Source: Hyphomicrobiales bacterium (GTDB lineage Bacteria > Pseudomonadota > Alphaproteobacteria > Rhizobiales > Rhizobiaceae). Taken from it: 64,000 bases of DNA. The position numbers were made by a program, and so were the translations under genes. The notes below the pieces were generated by a model. It was not told the origin of the DNA, searched no databases, and saw nothing but the letters and a program-made list of their open reading frames with translations. Where the stretch lies: NCBI GenBank assembly GCA_900469955.1, contig UBYX01000007.1:1-64000 (forward strand), read 5' to 3'. This document shows, piece by piece, positions 1 to 9,004 of this stretch (position 1 is its first letter; each line of letters opens with the position of its first letter).

Positions 1-278
1 CAGCGGACCTGGGTGAAAAGCGCCGGACCCGGGCTGTCAAGCCGGATCAGGAGCGCCACCACCAGCATGAGCGGCAGAAGCGTGATGAGAGCGGTCAGCG
101 AGACGGTAATGTCGAGCGCGCGCTTGACTGCCAACTGAGAACGCAGGCCCGCATTCTGCCCATGAGGGGGCGAGGAAAGCGCAATGTCCGCCGCCCGCCG
201 CCCCACATCGCGGTCATTCACCGCCACGTAGGCGGTCTCCTCATGCAGATCAGAAACGCTCAACCCCGTCACCCGCAT
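1..278 (-). CDS. Sugar transferase (ExoY/WcaJ type), N-terminal part, cut by window edge
   Basis: Only the first 92 codons are in the window, reading leftward from an ATG at 278. A polar leader of about 50 residues is followed by K-R-A-L-D-I, a long hydrophobic segment, and D-S-P-G-P-A-L-F near residues 80-87. That is the start of the bacterial sugar transferase domain, with a membrane re-entrant helix broken at a Ser-Pro pair. The family transfers a sugar phosphate from UDP-sugar to undecaprenyl phosphate, the first step of exopolysaccharide repeat assembly at the inner membrane. The catalytic Asp-Glu region lies outside the window. It follows virD4 on the same strand after a gap of 194 bases, so it is probably a separate unit. 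Confidence 0.8.
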   Translation of the reverse strand, partial: MRVTGLSVSDLHEETAYVAVNDRDVGRRAADIALSSPPHGQNAGLRSQLAVKRALDITVSLTALITLLPLMLVVALLIRLDSPGPALFTQVR

Positions 279-472
279 ATTAACCCCTGCAGCCCCCTGC
301 CGGTTACTGATGTTCCCTAATATTACACCTTCCTGTGCGAGTCATTATTCAAGTTAAGATCTGGTTAATGATGAACAGAATATTTGCTGCAGCGCCGTTT
401 CGAAGAAGAGGAGTGTATTAGTATGGCGTTATATCCGATTGCTCCAGTCTGGATCGGTTTTTCTTCTTCCGC
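279..472. other. Intergenic region, sugar transferase to virD4
   Basis: No gene is visible. An imperfect hairpin at about 438-460 (CCGAT/ATCGG outer and CCAG/CTGG inner stems) is followed by a T run on the plus strand. The neighbouring genes are on the minus strand, so its role as a terminator is doubtful. The rest probably holds the promoter of the leftward sugar transferase. Confidence 0.4.
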
Positions 473-2197
473 TTAATCTGGTGATCGCTCCTCTATCGCA
501 CCGTTACACAGGTCCGCGTATTGGTCCGCTGGAGCCGGCCTTTGCGGGAAATATTCGACCTGCGGCACTGGCGGAATGTGTTCCAGCGAATAGGTTTCTG
601 CTGATTTGAACGGCTGCGTTTGGAAGAACCGAAGCTTTTTTCCGAAGATCGGGCGTTGTCCTTCGACCAATAAAACCATGCTATCCTCCGACATCTGCCT
701 GACTTCCTGCGGCATCATCAGATCACGTTCGCGTATCTGTTCCACCTTGGTTCGCCGCGACAGGCCAAGCATTTCCACCGTTCGCGATTCCGACTGATAG
801 CGGATGGTGCGTTTGCCAAGCGCCTTGGACACATAGTCGGCCGTCACCAAATCATTGGCGCCGAGGATCAATTGATAACCGCAATTGCCAAGCAGCGAAT
901 GGCGCTGTGTTTCGCCGTAGATTTGATCAAGGGCTTTCAAATCCTGAATGATGAAGGCCAGCTTGACGTTGTATCCAGCGACATACGGCAGCTTTGTTAT
1001 GACCTCGTCCATCCGCTTCAACTGGCCGAACTCGTCGAGGAGGAAGTAGACCAGGACCGATTTTGGGTCATGATCCAGCGTGAGCAAAGTCATGACCTGC
1101 TGGAGGAACAGCGTGAGCAGGGGACGCATTAGCGTCAGGTCTGTAATATTCGGAGCTAGATAGATCGAGACAGGCCGGTGCTTGATTGCCCGGATATTCA
1201 TGTCTGTGACGGTGGTGGCCGCAATGACCCGTTCATTCTTAAAAGGCCGCATGGCTTTCTGGATATCGAGAAGAGCGGACGCGGCAGCGCGATCGGAAAG
1301 AGCGACATAGGAATTGAAGCTCTCCACCGTGAACTTCGACAAATGGGGCTCTTTCTCCTTGATGAGCTTCATCAGTGCCTGAAGATCGAAACCGCTGTTG
1401 AAGAAGGAATTGACTTCGCCGAGATTGCGACGATCCTTATAAAGAGGGCTTTCCAGGATATAGCTGATGACACCGGCTAAAACCTGCTGTGCGGTCGCCT
1501 GCCAGATTGAATTTTCAGAGTCGGTGTTTTCAGGAACGAGTATGCTGGCGATGTTTTGAATATCCGTGGTGCGGTCGCCACGCTCCGGTCGCACAAAATC
1601 AAGCGGGTTATACCGGTTCGTCCGCTCCGATCCTGGCGCGAATAAATAGACCTGGGAGCCATTGCGGCGGCGGTATCCGGCGGTCGCCTTAAATATCTCC
1701 CCCTTCAGATCGGTCACGATCATCGAACCTTCATGCATTAGGGCATTGGGAATAACATATCCGGCGCCCTTGCCGGAGCGCGTTGGCCCGATGACCACAT
1801 GATGCCGATCGTCATTGACCCGCAGAATACGTCGCCCCATCCGGCCGAAGACGTGCCCCCTTCTGCGAACATACTTGCCGCGGCGAAGGGAGGCCCGATC
1901 CTGAAACGCCGCGCTGCCCAAGGGATTGCTGGCAGGTTTCAGGCCAGCATACGCAACAAGGCAAGCAAGAAGCAATGCCGGCACCAACGACCCGAGTGCC
2001 ACTTTCTGCAGCGTAGGGCTCGTTTTGTAAAACCAGAACTGCTGAACCGGCGCCAACGGATTGCTGGTGATCGTGGCCCTAAGTATCCGGTCGTCATCAT
2101 AAAGGAACTGAAGTCCCAGGCCATAACCGAGCAACCAGGCAACAAACCCAGTCCCGGCACAAAAGATGAGATAGACGGCTCGCACACCCTTGGTCAT
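473..2197 (-). CDS. virD4: Type IV secretion coupling protein VirD4
   Basis: 574 residues. Two membrane segments (about residues 7-32 and 65-86) are followed by a cytoplasmic motor domain with Walker A GPTRSGKG at 137-144 and a Walker B segment ending LLDEFGQL near residue 390. Proteins of this family form hexamers that hand substrates (relaxase-DNA complexes or effector proteins) to the VirB channel. The ATG overlaps the virB11 stop as ATGA, so the two genes are translationally coupled, and this is the last gene of the operon. The C-terminus is short, with no long acidic tail. The sequence does not show whether the substrate is DNA or protein. Confidence 0.95.
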   Translation of the reverse strand: MTKGVRAVYLIFCAGTGFVAWLLGYGLGLQFLYDDDRILRATITSNPLAPVQQFWFYKTSPTLQKVALGSLVPALLLACLVAYAGLKPASNPLGSAAFQDRASLRRGKYVRRRGHVFGRMGRRILRVNDDRHHVVIGPTRSGKGAGYVIPNALMHEGSMIVTDLKGEIFKATAGYRRRNGSQVYLFAPGSERTNRYNPLDFVRPERGDRTTDIQNIASILVPENTDSENSIWQATAQQVLAGVISYILESPLYKDRRNLGEVNSFFNSGFDLQALMKLIKEKEPHLSKFTVESFNSYVALSDRAAASALLDIQKAMRPFKNERVIAATTVTDMNIRAIKHRPVSIYLAPNITDLTLMRPLLTLFLQQVMTLLTLDHDPKSVLVYFLLDEFGQLKRMDEVITKLPYVAGYNVKLAFIIQDLKALDQIYGETQRHSLLGNCGYQLILGANDLVTADYVSKALGKRTIRYQSESRTVEMLGLSRRTKVEQIRERDLMMPQEVRQMSEDSMVLLVEGQRPIFGKKLRFFQTQPFKSAETYSLEHIPPVPQVEYFPQRPAPADQYADLCNGAIEERSPD

Positions 2198-3222
2198 GGC
2201 GTGTTGCGGGCAAAGAAGATCTCGGAAACGCCGCGCTTTCCCCCTTCACGGCGAAGCTGGATGACGATCGGGATGACCATCTGGATATAAGACATAAGGT
2301 CCTGCTTTGAGACGCTAGCCGACATGCCGGCTTGCTGCATCATCATGATGATCTGTTCATAGGCACCGACCGGCGTATCGGCATGAACCGTGCACATGCT
2401 GCCGGGATGGCCGGTATTGATGGCGCGCAGGAAGGAGAAAGCCTCTGCGCCACGGATTTCGCCGACGAACAAACGATCCGGCCGCATGCGCAGCGAGGCT
2501 TCAAGTAGGTTTTGTATCGTTACGTCGGCTGTCCCCTGGTCACCCTTCGACGCGATCAGATGGACTGTGTTTGGCTGTGGTGGAAAAAGCTCGCGCGCAT
2601 CTTCGAGCGTGATGATGCGCTCGGATGGCGAAACGCTTTTTAGGCAGGCGTTGAGGAATGTCGTCTTGCCCGAGGACGTGCCGCCGCTAATCAGGATCGA
2701 CACTCGACCAGCAACGGCGGTGCGGATGAAATCGTAGATGTTGTTTTCATGAATGTGCCTGACCAGCTCGCGGTCGACGTCGCTGCGCCCTTTGACGGCG
2801 ACCGACACGTGGTCGAGCGAGCCGTTGTCGCGAAAATCCTCGAGCGTGAAATTACTGACAACCTGTTTTCGGATCGAAATCGAGCCGCCTTCGGGTGCGG
2901 CCGGCGGCAAAACGACCTGGATGCGCTCCCCGGTTGGAAGCGAGGCACTGAGGATTGGTTTGGCGCGGCTGATAAATTGGTTGGTTGCAGCAGCAACGCG
3001 CTCGCCGATGTTTTGGATCTCCTCAGCCGTCAGAGCCCGGATTGTATGATGTTCCATACGATCGGCTCCAAAACGTTCCACGTAGACGTCGCAAGGTTTG
3101 TTCACGGCAATTTCAATCACCTTCCGATCGTCAAGAAATTGCTTGATGGGCTCGAGGGCGCGATTGAGGAAATAGTAGGGATCGCGGTTGATCCTGGTTG
3201 AGCTACCTGCTGCGACGTTCAA
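2194..3222 (-). CDS. virB11: Type IV secretion ATPase VirB11
   Basis: 342 residues. The family is a hexameric traffic ATPase at the cytoplasmic face of the channel. Walker A GGTSSGKT is at residues 180-187, followed by the Asp box (ITLEDARELF) and the Walker B region with GEIRGAEAF, all typical of VirB11/PilT-type secretion ATPases. The start appears to be TTG at 3222, with GGAG seven bases upstream. The next internal ATG comes far too late to keep the N-terminal domain. It overlaps the end of virB10 by about 20 bases. Confidence 0.95.
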   Translation of the reverse strand: MNVAAGSSTRINRDPYYFLNRALEPIKQFLDDRKVIEIAVNKPCDVYVERFGADRMEHHTIRALTAEEIQNIGERVAAATNQFISRAKPILSASLPTGERIQVVLPPAAPEGGSISIRKQVVSNFTLEDFRDNGSLDHVSVAVKGRSDVDRELVRHIHENNIYDFIRTAVAGRVSILISGGTSSGKTTFLNACLKSVSPSERIITLEDARELFPPQPNTVHLIASKGDQGTADVTIQNLLEASLRMRPDRLFVGEIRGAEAFSFLRAINTGHPGSMCTVHADTPVGAYEQIIMMMQQAGMSASVSKQDLMSYIQMVIPIVIQLRREGGKRGVSEIFFARNTP

Positions 3223-4411
3223 CTCTGATCTCCTTCATCGCTTCGGTGACCGGATCGTCGTAAAGACCGCTGAAATCGAGGTCTTGGCGCACATAAACAA
3301 AGATGCGCTCGCCTTGAGCAACGCTGATCGTCGGGGGGATGCGCAGGTTTTCGACAAGGACCGTGTTCGCCATATCGCTGAATGTTTCTGCGATGGTCTC
3401 GCGCGCAAGTTGGGCCCCGCGCTCCGCATCGTCACCATTGCCGGAAGACTGCCTGCTGCCGTAACCGGTCAGGTAGCTCGCACCAGCGCCAACGATCGAC
3501 AACATAATTGAGGCGCCGAACCGTTCGCGGAATTTATTGTCTACGTGGCCGGTCAGCCCGGACCGCCCCAGGCTGTCGGCGCCAATCGAATTGAGCCGGA
3601 TGGAGACACCGTCGTTACGAATAAGGCGGGTCCAGATCACGAAAATACGTTTTTGACCGCGTGTTACTTCGGACTGATATTCTCCAATAAGCCGCGTGCC
3701 GGTCGGAATGAGAATGCGCCGGCCATCAAAGGAATAGACGTCCTCAGATGTAATTGCTCTTATTTGCCCGGGCAGATCGCTGTTTATTGCCGTCTCCAAA
3801 ATCCCGGGGATCAAGCTTCCTTCCGGCACTATGGCGTCGATCCGTTGGATCTGGCGTGCCCTTGCGCTTCGGTCGGCAAGACCGGCGGCCGCATTAAGGT
3901 ATTTGCTGTTGCGATCTTCACCGGCAACCACCGTGCCGGAAAGATCTTCCCCACCGGGGCCACCATTTCCATTTTGGCTTCCTCGCTGATCAAACATGAC
4001 CAGCTTTGACATGAACCGCTCGGGAAAAACCTCGTCGACGGGTGGCAGAGCTTCTGGCGGTTGGGTGATGTCTGGCGGCGGTGGGACGTCGAATGTCGTG
4101 GTCTCTGGCAGCCCGTCGACCGGAGGCGGGGGAGGCGGCAGCTGAATGACCGGTTGGGAAGGCTCGGGTTCTTGCTTTTCTATTTCTCTGAGGAATGACG
4201 GTGGCCGGAAGATCGTCGTTGTAAACTCCTCGTCGCTTTGCAGATTTTCCTCGGCCTTCTTCTCCGACGTTGTGAGGACGAAGTAGGCAGCGACGGCACC
4301 GCACAGAATAAGAGCGACCATACCAAGCATCTGGTTCCGGCCGGCATTCCTGTTGCTGACAGCCGTTTCGTCTGCCGCAGCCATCGCCTGCAATTCGGGG
4401 CTCAGCTTCAT
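3203..4411 (-). CDS. virB10: Type IV secretion channel protein VirB10
   Basis: 402 residues from the ATG at 4411, which overlaps the virB9 stop as TGATG and is preceded by GGAGGAG. An in-frame ATG at 4429 is less likely. One membrane segment (about residues 28-47 from this start) is followed by a proline-rich linker and the conserved C-terminal TrbI/VirB10 domain. VirB10 spans both membranes, senses ATP use by VirD4/VirB11 and forms the outer-membrane pore with VirB9 and a lipoprotein. Family length is usually 380-450 residues. Confidence 0.95.
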   Translation of the reverse strand: MKLSPELQAMAAADETAVSNRNAGRNQMLGMVALILCGAVAAYFVLTTSEKKAEENLQSDEEFTTTIFRPPSFLREIEKQEPEPSQPVIQLPPPPPPVDGLPETTTFDVPPPPDITQPPEALPPVDEVFPERFMSKLVMFDQRGSQNGNGGPGGEDLSGTVVAGEDRNSKYLNAAAGLADRSARARQIQRIDAIVPEGSLIPGILETAINSDLPGQIRAITSEDVYSFDGRRILIPTGTRLIGEYQSEVTRGQKRIFVIWTRLIRNDGVSIRLNSIGADSLGRSGLTGHVDNKFRERFGASIMLSIVGAGASYLTGYGSRQSSGNGDDAERGAQLARETIAETFSDMANTVLVENLRIPPTISVAQGERIFVYVRQDLDFSGLYDDPVTEAMKEIRVERRSR

Positions 4412-5220
4412 CAGTTGCCACTCCTCCACCGTCTCGTCGCTTGCTGGTCGAACGCCGGCGCAAGAGGGTCAGGATCCGAAGCGTCGAGGCCAGCTCTTCG
4501 CAGATTGAAAATGCAGGTCCATTGGCGACCGTCGCGCAGCGTGTATTGGTTCGCAGTGCCGTCGACGACGACGTACTCGCCCTCTTTACGAAAGTTGCGA
4601 AGCGTCTCTGAAAAGTCCGATTGGACGGCGAAGATCGCCGGAACTTGCCCTTCGAACCTGAAGAAGGTCTTCTTTCCGTCATCAAAGATCATCTGCGGCT
4701 TCAGCGCCGGATCCCCCGAGAACGAATAGTCGATATTGACATTCGCCCTGTCCAAATTCGACAAATTGGGGAAGGCTGCTCGTTGCTCAGCTTCCTTTCG
4801 CAATCGCGCGTTCAAATCCTTTTCTGGATAGATAAAGCGGATACCGAAAACCTGCCTGCCGTCGGTCGGCGCATGGTCATTGAGCTCGAGGAAATAGATC
4901 CTCTTTGAAGTCACCACATTCATGTTGGTGGCAACATCTTTTGCGACCGGCTTTACAAACAGGATGTTGCCCTTTTCCGAAGGGGCTACTTGCCAACTGT
5001 CGGTGTCACCAAGCGAGATCGTTTCGAATTTTTCGTCTTCGTCGAAGACGATCATCGTTGAGATTCCGTAGGTGGCGGAAACTTTCACGACATTATTGGC
5101 CTGATAAACAACACTGGTAACCCGTTGATCAAGCGAGCCCGGTCGCGGCACTTGGGCGGCAAATGCTTCGCTGACGGTGGCCGCGATAAGGGCCGCTGAA
5201 AGGATAGGCCGCCAGGTCAT
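4411..5220 (-). CDS. virB9: Type IV secretion outer-membrane complex protein VirB9
   Basis: 269 residues with a cleavable signal peptide ending near A-F-A-A-Q (about residue 22) and the CagX/VirB9 beta-rich domains. It is a core-complex partner of VirB10 and the VirB7-type lipoprotein. Its ATG overlaps the virB8 stop as ATGA, and its stop overlaps the virB10 start, so B8-B9-B10 are translationally coupled. Confidence 0.94.
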   Translation of the reverse strand: MTWRPILSAALIAATVSEAFAAQVPRPGSLDQRVTSVVYQANNVVKVSATYGISTMIVFDEDEKFETISLGDTDSWQVAPSEKGNILFVKPVAKDVATNMNVVTSKRIYFLELNDHAPTDGRQVFGIRFIYPEKDLNARLRKEAEQRAAFPNLSNLDRANVNIDYSFSGDPALKPQMIFDDGKKTFFRFEGQVPAIFAVQSDFSETLRNFRKEGEYVVVDGTANQYTLRDGRQWTCIFNLRRAGLDASDPDPLAPAFDQQATRRWRSGN

Positions 5221-5912
5221 TTGGCATCTCCCGGCGTCACCGTCTCCTGATCGCGACGGTAGTTATAGACCTGGAAGCCGAGCGGGTTCTCAAACCGCCA
5301 TTGATTGGTGGCCGGCGTTTCGGTGTAACGATATCGAACCACCGAAATAAAATGGCGCATGATCTGATCGGTGTCTGACTTTTCAGTGGTCGAAAAGCGG
5401 ACCAGGGCCGTGCTTGAATTTGAGAAGGTGACGGACTTGATCTCGACTGTCACTTGCCGGTTCTTGCCGTAGACCTTTGCCGGATTGTTGGGATTGGCCG
5501 CGCTATAAAGCTCCTGCAGCTCCCGCGCCGCGTGCTCAGCAGAAAGCAGTGCGGCAATGCCGAAATTATCCGCGATCGCAAAAGGATCATAGCTCTCGCG
5601 GGCACGGATGTAGCGCACGACATTGGCCTGGGTGACTGCTTGCTGGTCGGTCAGCTTTCCGGATCGGGTGAGACCGGATTTGACCTCGAGGTAGCCCGTG
5701 TTTTTATCGACTTCGATGATATAGGGCTCAAAGGTCTTGAGTGGCACGAGCATGATGAGTGCCGTCAACGACAATAAAGTGATCGTGCCGAAGATGGTGG
5801 TCAGGAACCAGGCGATCCTTCGCGATCGCTCCGCCTGCTTCAAGATTTCCTGTTCCCAGCGCTGGCCATCTTGAAAATAGCTATAAAGAGCAGCCTCATG
5901 CGATTGGGTCAT
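5217..5912 (-). CDS. virB8: Type IV secretion inner-membrane protein VirB8
   Basis: 231 residues. A cytoplasmic N-terminus of about 34 residues is followed by one membrane segment (about 35-57) and a periplasmic domain of the VirB8/NTF2-like fold. The family nucleates assembly by contacting VirB9, VirB10 and VirB5. The typical length is about 230 residues, so the gene is complete. The 33-base gap to virB6 upstream has no room for a virB7 gene in its usual place. Confidence 0.94.
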   Translation of the reverse strand: MTQSHEAALYSYFQDGQRWEQEILKQAERSRRIAWFLTTIFGTITLLSLTALIMLVPLKTFEPYIIEVDKNTGYLEVKSGLTRSGKLTDQQAVTQANVVRYIRARESYDPFAIADNFGIAALLSAEHAARELQELYSAANPNNPAKVYGKNRQVTVEIKSVTFSNSSTALVRFSTTEKSDTDQIMRHFISVVRYRYTETPATNQWRFENPLGFQVYNYRRDQETVTPGDAK

Positions 5913-5945
5913 CCGTGGTACTCCAAGAAAGTGACGAATAACGGG

Positions 5946-6974
5946 TTACCGGGGAAGGCTATTGCTGCTGATGCGGTTCTGCATCGCTTCGGCCGTTGCG
6001 TTTCGAATATTTGTTCTCATGCCTTCCATCGTTCGGGCTCTCGCTTGCATCCCGAGATCGCCAGCAATCCCTGATAATGTGCGCGCCACCCCGAACGCCG
6101 CCTTCGGCATCGTCCAGGTCACGAACCGTCCCGTGTCGCGGGCAACTCGTCCGATCCCAGCGGCAACCCCGCCGGTAATACCCTGGGCAAGCACCTGTAT
6201 GTTGAAAAGCACGAACGCACCGGCGCAGCAGAGGAGAAGAAGGGCGGAGATGTCGCTGAGCCGAAGCTCTTTTTGGCCAGCGGCATTCGTCACCTTGGTC
6301 AGCTCTGGGTCCAGCGCTGCAATTAAGAAAGCGGCAACGACATAGACGAACAATGGAATGAGCGCATACATCAGCACCTGCTGAAACCAGGCAACGCCGA
6401 GGCCTCGGGACCGTTCGAAAAGCATGCAGGCGATGAAGACCGGAGCCGTGCCGATCAGCACCCACATCATTACCTTTGCAAGCAAAAGGATCGCCAGCGC
6501 CACCGCGATGAAGACGGCAACGCACAGCAGGATTAAAAATCCGACCATGGAGGGAAGGATGGAAAGAAAGCCGGACTGCTCGGCAAAAGCAGCGGCGGCT
6601 TCATTTGCAGTTTTCCAGATCAGAGAAAGCCCGTTCGTGGGCTCGGTGATGCCGGTGCCAGTGGCGGTTAAAATCGCCCGTCCGACATCTTCGGGCGTAT
6701 CCGTCAGCCAGGCGTAAAAAAGGCTGTTGAAATTTCTCCACTCGCTGACAAGGGCTAGGATGACCAGCATCCGCACGACCCGGCTGGTAATCTCGCTGAT
6801 GCTGACCCGCGCCGTTCCCATCATCAGCTGAACGCCGTAATAACTCACATAGGCAATGAAGAGGATGGTGAGGAACGGCACGACTTCGCTTCCGACGATC
6901 CCGAAGGCGTCTTCAGCAAAACTCGCTCCCGTCTTTTCAACTCTTGCCAGAAGGTCACCAAGGAAATCCTGCAT
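5946..6974 (-). CDS. virB6: Type IV secretion polytopic membrane protein VirB6
   Basis: 342 residues with at least five hydrophobic segments and the TrbL/VirB6 domain. It is an inner-membrane component in the substrate path. The C-terminal 70 residues are polar and basic, probably cytoplasmic. It lies between the small lipoprotein gene and virB8, matching the usual virB order apart from the missing virB7 slot. Confidence 0.92.
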   Translation of the reverse strand: MQDFLGDLLARVEKTGASFAEDAFGIVGSEVVPFLTILFIAYVSYYGVQLMMGTARVSISEITSRVVRMLVILALVSEWRNFNSLFYAWLTDTPEDVGRAILTATGTGITEPTNGLSLIWKTANEAAAAFAEQSGFLSILPSMVGFLILLCVAVFIAVALAILLLAKVMMWVLIGTAPVFIACMLFERSRGLGVAWFQQVLMYALIPLFVYVVAAFLIAALDPELTKVTNAAGQKELRLSDISALLLLCCAGAFVLFNIQVLAQGITGGVAAGIGRVARDTGRFVTWTMPKAAFGVARTLSGIAGDLGMQARARTMEGMRTNIRNATAEAMQNRISSNSLPR

Positions 6975-6985
6975 GCCGGCAGCTC

Positions 6986-7195
6986 CTATCTTACCACCAT
7001 CGCATCGATCGCCGCCAAAACGCTCGATGCGTTGCTATTGACGCTCGCCGTCGGCCCGCAATCCGGCCGAGGATGAGGCGCATAGGACGTGAGATCAGCG
7101 GGTCTTCTGCAGGGCGCGGTCTTTTCCTTATAAGCGCTACCGCAGCCAGCAAGGCTGCCAGCAGCAAGCAGAAAAACAAACATCCTGCCGATCAT
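6986..7195 (-). CDS. Small lipoprotein: VirB7-like or entry-exclusion (Eex)-like
   Basis: 69 residues. A short signal peptide ends in the lipobox LAGC (Cys about residue 18), so the mature protein should be lipidated. Two further Cys residues (after T-A-P and in P-D-C-G) could form a disulfide. It lies between virB5 and virB6. In IncN/IncW-type systems that position holds the entry-exclusion lipoprotein, while virB7 sits between virB6 and virB8. Here the second slot is empty, so this protein may act as VirB7, as Eex, or as both. Sequence similarity to either family cannot be decided by eye. Confidence 0.75.
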   Translation of the reverse strand: MIGRMFVFLLAAGSLAGCGSAYKEKTAPCRRPADLTSYAPHPRPDCGPTASVNSNASSVLAAIDAMVVR

Positions 7196-7202
7196 GATGA
7201 GC

Positions 7203-7904
7203 TCACTCCTCGCTGTAGCTGAGTGCTTTTTTGGAGTTAGACATGTCCGTCAGCCGGCGCTGATTGTCGGCCTGCAGCGAAGACACCGCGCCATTCATCA
7301 CGCCGATCAGTTCGTTGAGGGTGAGGCCGGCTTGGACCTGGAGCTGCGTATTCTGGTCGATCGAGCCCTTGATGTCCTTGGCTTGACCAATCTTTGAGCC
7401 TGCCTGTTCGAGCGAGGTGCGGCGGGTCTGAACGGCTTGCTGCGAGCCGGCGACAAGGGCTGCCACGCCAAGTACCGTCTTCACCATCTCTTCGTAGGAC
7501 TTGTCTCCCGAAAACGAGCTGCCCTCGCGGCCCGAGAGGTTTTTGACGAGCTTAAGCCCGTTGATGAGTGTCGTTGCGACGTCTGCAACATCTCCGCTCA
7601 CGCTCCCGAAGTTTGCAGCCCCACCTGACATCAGGCGGTCGAAGGACGGTATCTGAGAGACGCTGAAACCTTGGCCCACCGCAAGGTTTTGCATAGGCCT
7701 GGCGTCGCCGCCGCGATCTCCAGTCACGGCCTTCAACGTTTCCTCAGCCGTCTTGAGGACTTGCCTATTGGTTTCGAGGATCTTGTCCGTCGTCTCGGAA
7801 GTCTTCCTGGCGACGCGCAAATTTGCATTGTCGATGACGGGCACCTGCGCGAATACGGCGGACGCAATGGGCAGCAGGAATGCAACGAACATCATTCTCT
7901 TCAT
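7203..7904 (-). CDS. virB5: Type IV secretion minor pilin VirB5
   Basis: 233 residues from the ATG at 7904, preceded by GAGGAG. A longer frame upstream lacks a ribosome site and would bury the signal peptide. The signal peptide is cleaved near A-V-F-A, giving a mature start Q-V-P-V-I-D. The remainder is a helical, Gln- and Ser-rich protein of VirB5/TraC type, the pilus tip adhesin of VirB systems. The mature start closely resembles that of the upstream lytic transglycosylase (7916-9004), hinting at a shared N-terminal module. Confidence 0.88.
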   Translation of the reverse strand: MKRMMFVAFLLPIASAVFAQVPVIDNANLRVARKTSETTDKILETNRQVLKTAEETLKAVTGDRGGDARPMQNLAVGQGFSVSQIPSFDRLMSGGAANFGSVSGDVADVATTLINGLKLVKNLSGREGSSFSGDKSYEEMVKTVLGVAALVAGSQQAVQTRRTSLEQAGSKIGQAKDIKGSIDQNTQLQVQAGLTLNELIGVMNGAVSSLQADNQRRLTDMSNSKKALSYSEE

Positions 7905-7915
7905 GGCATGTCTCC

Positions 7916-9004
7916 TCATTGAGCGTTTAACATCAGTGCTATATCGGCCAACCGTTCGCGCACCCGCACGCAAGCCTTTTCCTTCGGGTTCCATTCAAGC
8001 CCCCGGCGGCCATCGCAAAAACCAGCCGCGCGATCGCCATCGCCGCCATTTTGGCTATAGCTTCCCGTTCGCGATGAGCCGGACAAACCGCTGATTTGAA
8101 CAGCATTTCGGGAGTTGGCGAGATCTGCGATCGTTATCCCGAGACGAATGACCTGGTTCAGCATCTCAAGATTTGCGTTCCGGGCTCCCGAATTATGATC
8201 CCAACTATCCTGCACGGTGCCACTCGGCGTCTGGCCCAACTGCTGAAACCAGGAGGTAACGTTGCCGCTCCCATCGGAGATGGCTTGTCCCGTCGCCATG
8301 GACGTGATGGTGGAATTTCGCATCTGGGCGAAAGCGGTCGCATCGCCCCCATACTGAGCCGGAGTGTCGGCAACGTTCGCCCCGCCGAAGGCGGGCAGCC
8401 ATTTTTGGGTGATAGCCGCAACATAACCTTGTGTTTCTTTGAAAGGCGGAATGCCCCCATATGTCACAACACGGCCAGGACCGGCGTTATAGGCCGCCAA
8501 TGCAAGTTTTGGATTGCCGCCAAACCGATGCAACTGTTGTTTTAAGTATCGAGCTCCCCCCGACAGGTTCTCCTCCATGTCATAGGGGTTGACCCCAAGC
8601 TCTCTTGCCGTCTCCGGCATGAGCTGCGATAGCCCGATTGCTCCGGCCGGCGATCTGGCGCAGGGATTGAAGCGGCTCTCCTGATAAACCAAAGCCAAAA
8701 ACAGGCTCTCGTCGACATCCTCCTCCCGAGCAATACGCTTCACCAGTCCCGTGATTTCTGGATTGGCAGCCGCAGTCGAGGCCGCATCTCCGGTGCGACC
8801 GGGCCGATAAATCGAGCAGGTCACGCTCTTGCCAACGGAAAAACGGTCATGATCCGTTTCCTCAATATTTGAGGAGGTCCGGTCCCGGAGGGTATCGGTC
8901 GTCAGGACCGCCCGATCGATAACCGGAACTTGAGAAGAGGCCGGATCTACAATCGAAAGCGTCAGTGAGCTGCTCAACATCCATAGGACAGAACGCGCCT
9001 TCAT
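7916..9004 (-). CDS. Lytic transglycosylase, second VirB1-like enzyme, with VirB5-like N-terminus
   Basis: 362 residues from the ATG at 9004, which overlaps the virB4 stop as ATGA. A signal peptide is followed by Q-V-P-V-I-D, the same start as mature VirB5, then a 45-residue linker. A lysozyme-like SLT domain covers about residues 85-200, with catalytic Glu near residue 109 in Y-Q-E-S-R-F-N, the motif GLSQLMP, and AAYNAGPG. The C-terminal 150 residues are Gly/Ser/Asn-rich with no domain I recognise. Such enzymes open peptidoglycan so the secretion channel can pass. It is unusual because virB1 is already present at the head of the operon. Confidence 0.85.
   Translation of the reverse strand: MKARSVLWMLSSSLTLSIVDPASSQVPVIDRAVLTTDTLRDRTSSNIEETDHDRFSVGKSVTCSIYRPGRTGDAASTAAANPEITGLVKRIAREEDVDESLFLALVYQESRFNPCARSPAGAIGLSQLMPETARELGVNPYDMEENLSGGARYLKQQLHRFGGNPKLALAAYNAGPGRVVTYGGIPPFKETQGYVAAITQKWLPAFGGANVADTPAQYGGDATAFAQMRNSTITSMATGQAISDGSGNVTSWFQQLGQTPSGTVQDSWDHNSGARNANLEMLNQVIRLGITIADLANSRNAVQISGLSGSSRTGSYSQNGGDGDRAAGFCDGRRGLEWNPKEKACVRVRERLADIALMLNAQ

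Noticed and set aside
438..472. Rho-independent terminator of the virB operon
   Set aside because: The T tract follows the hairpin on the plus strand, while the operon reads on the minus strand, so it would not terminate virD4 transcripts in the classical way.
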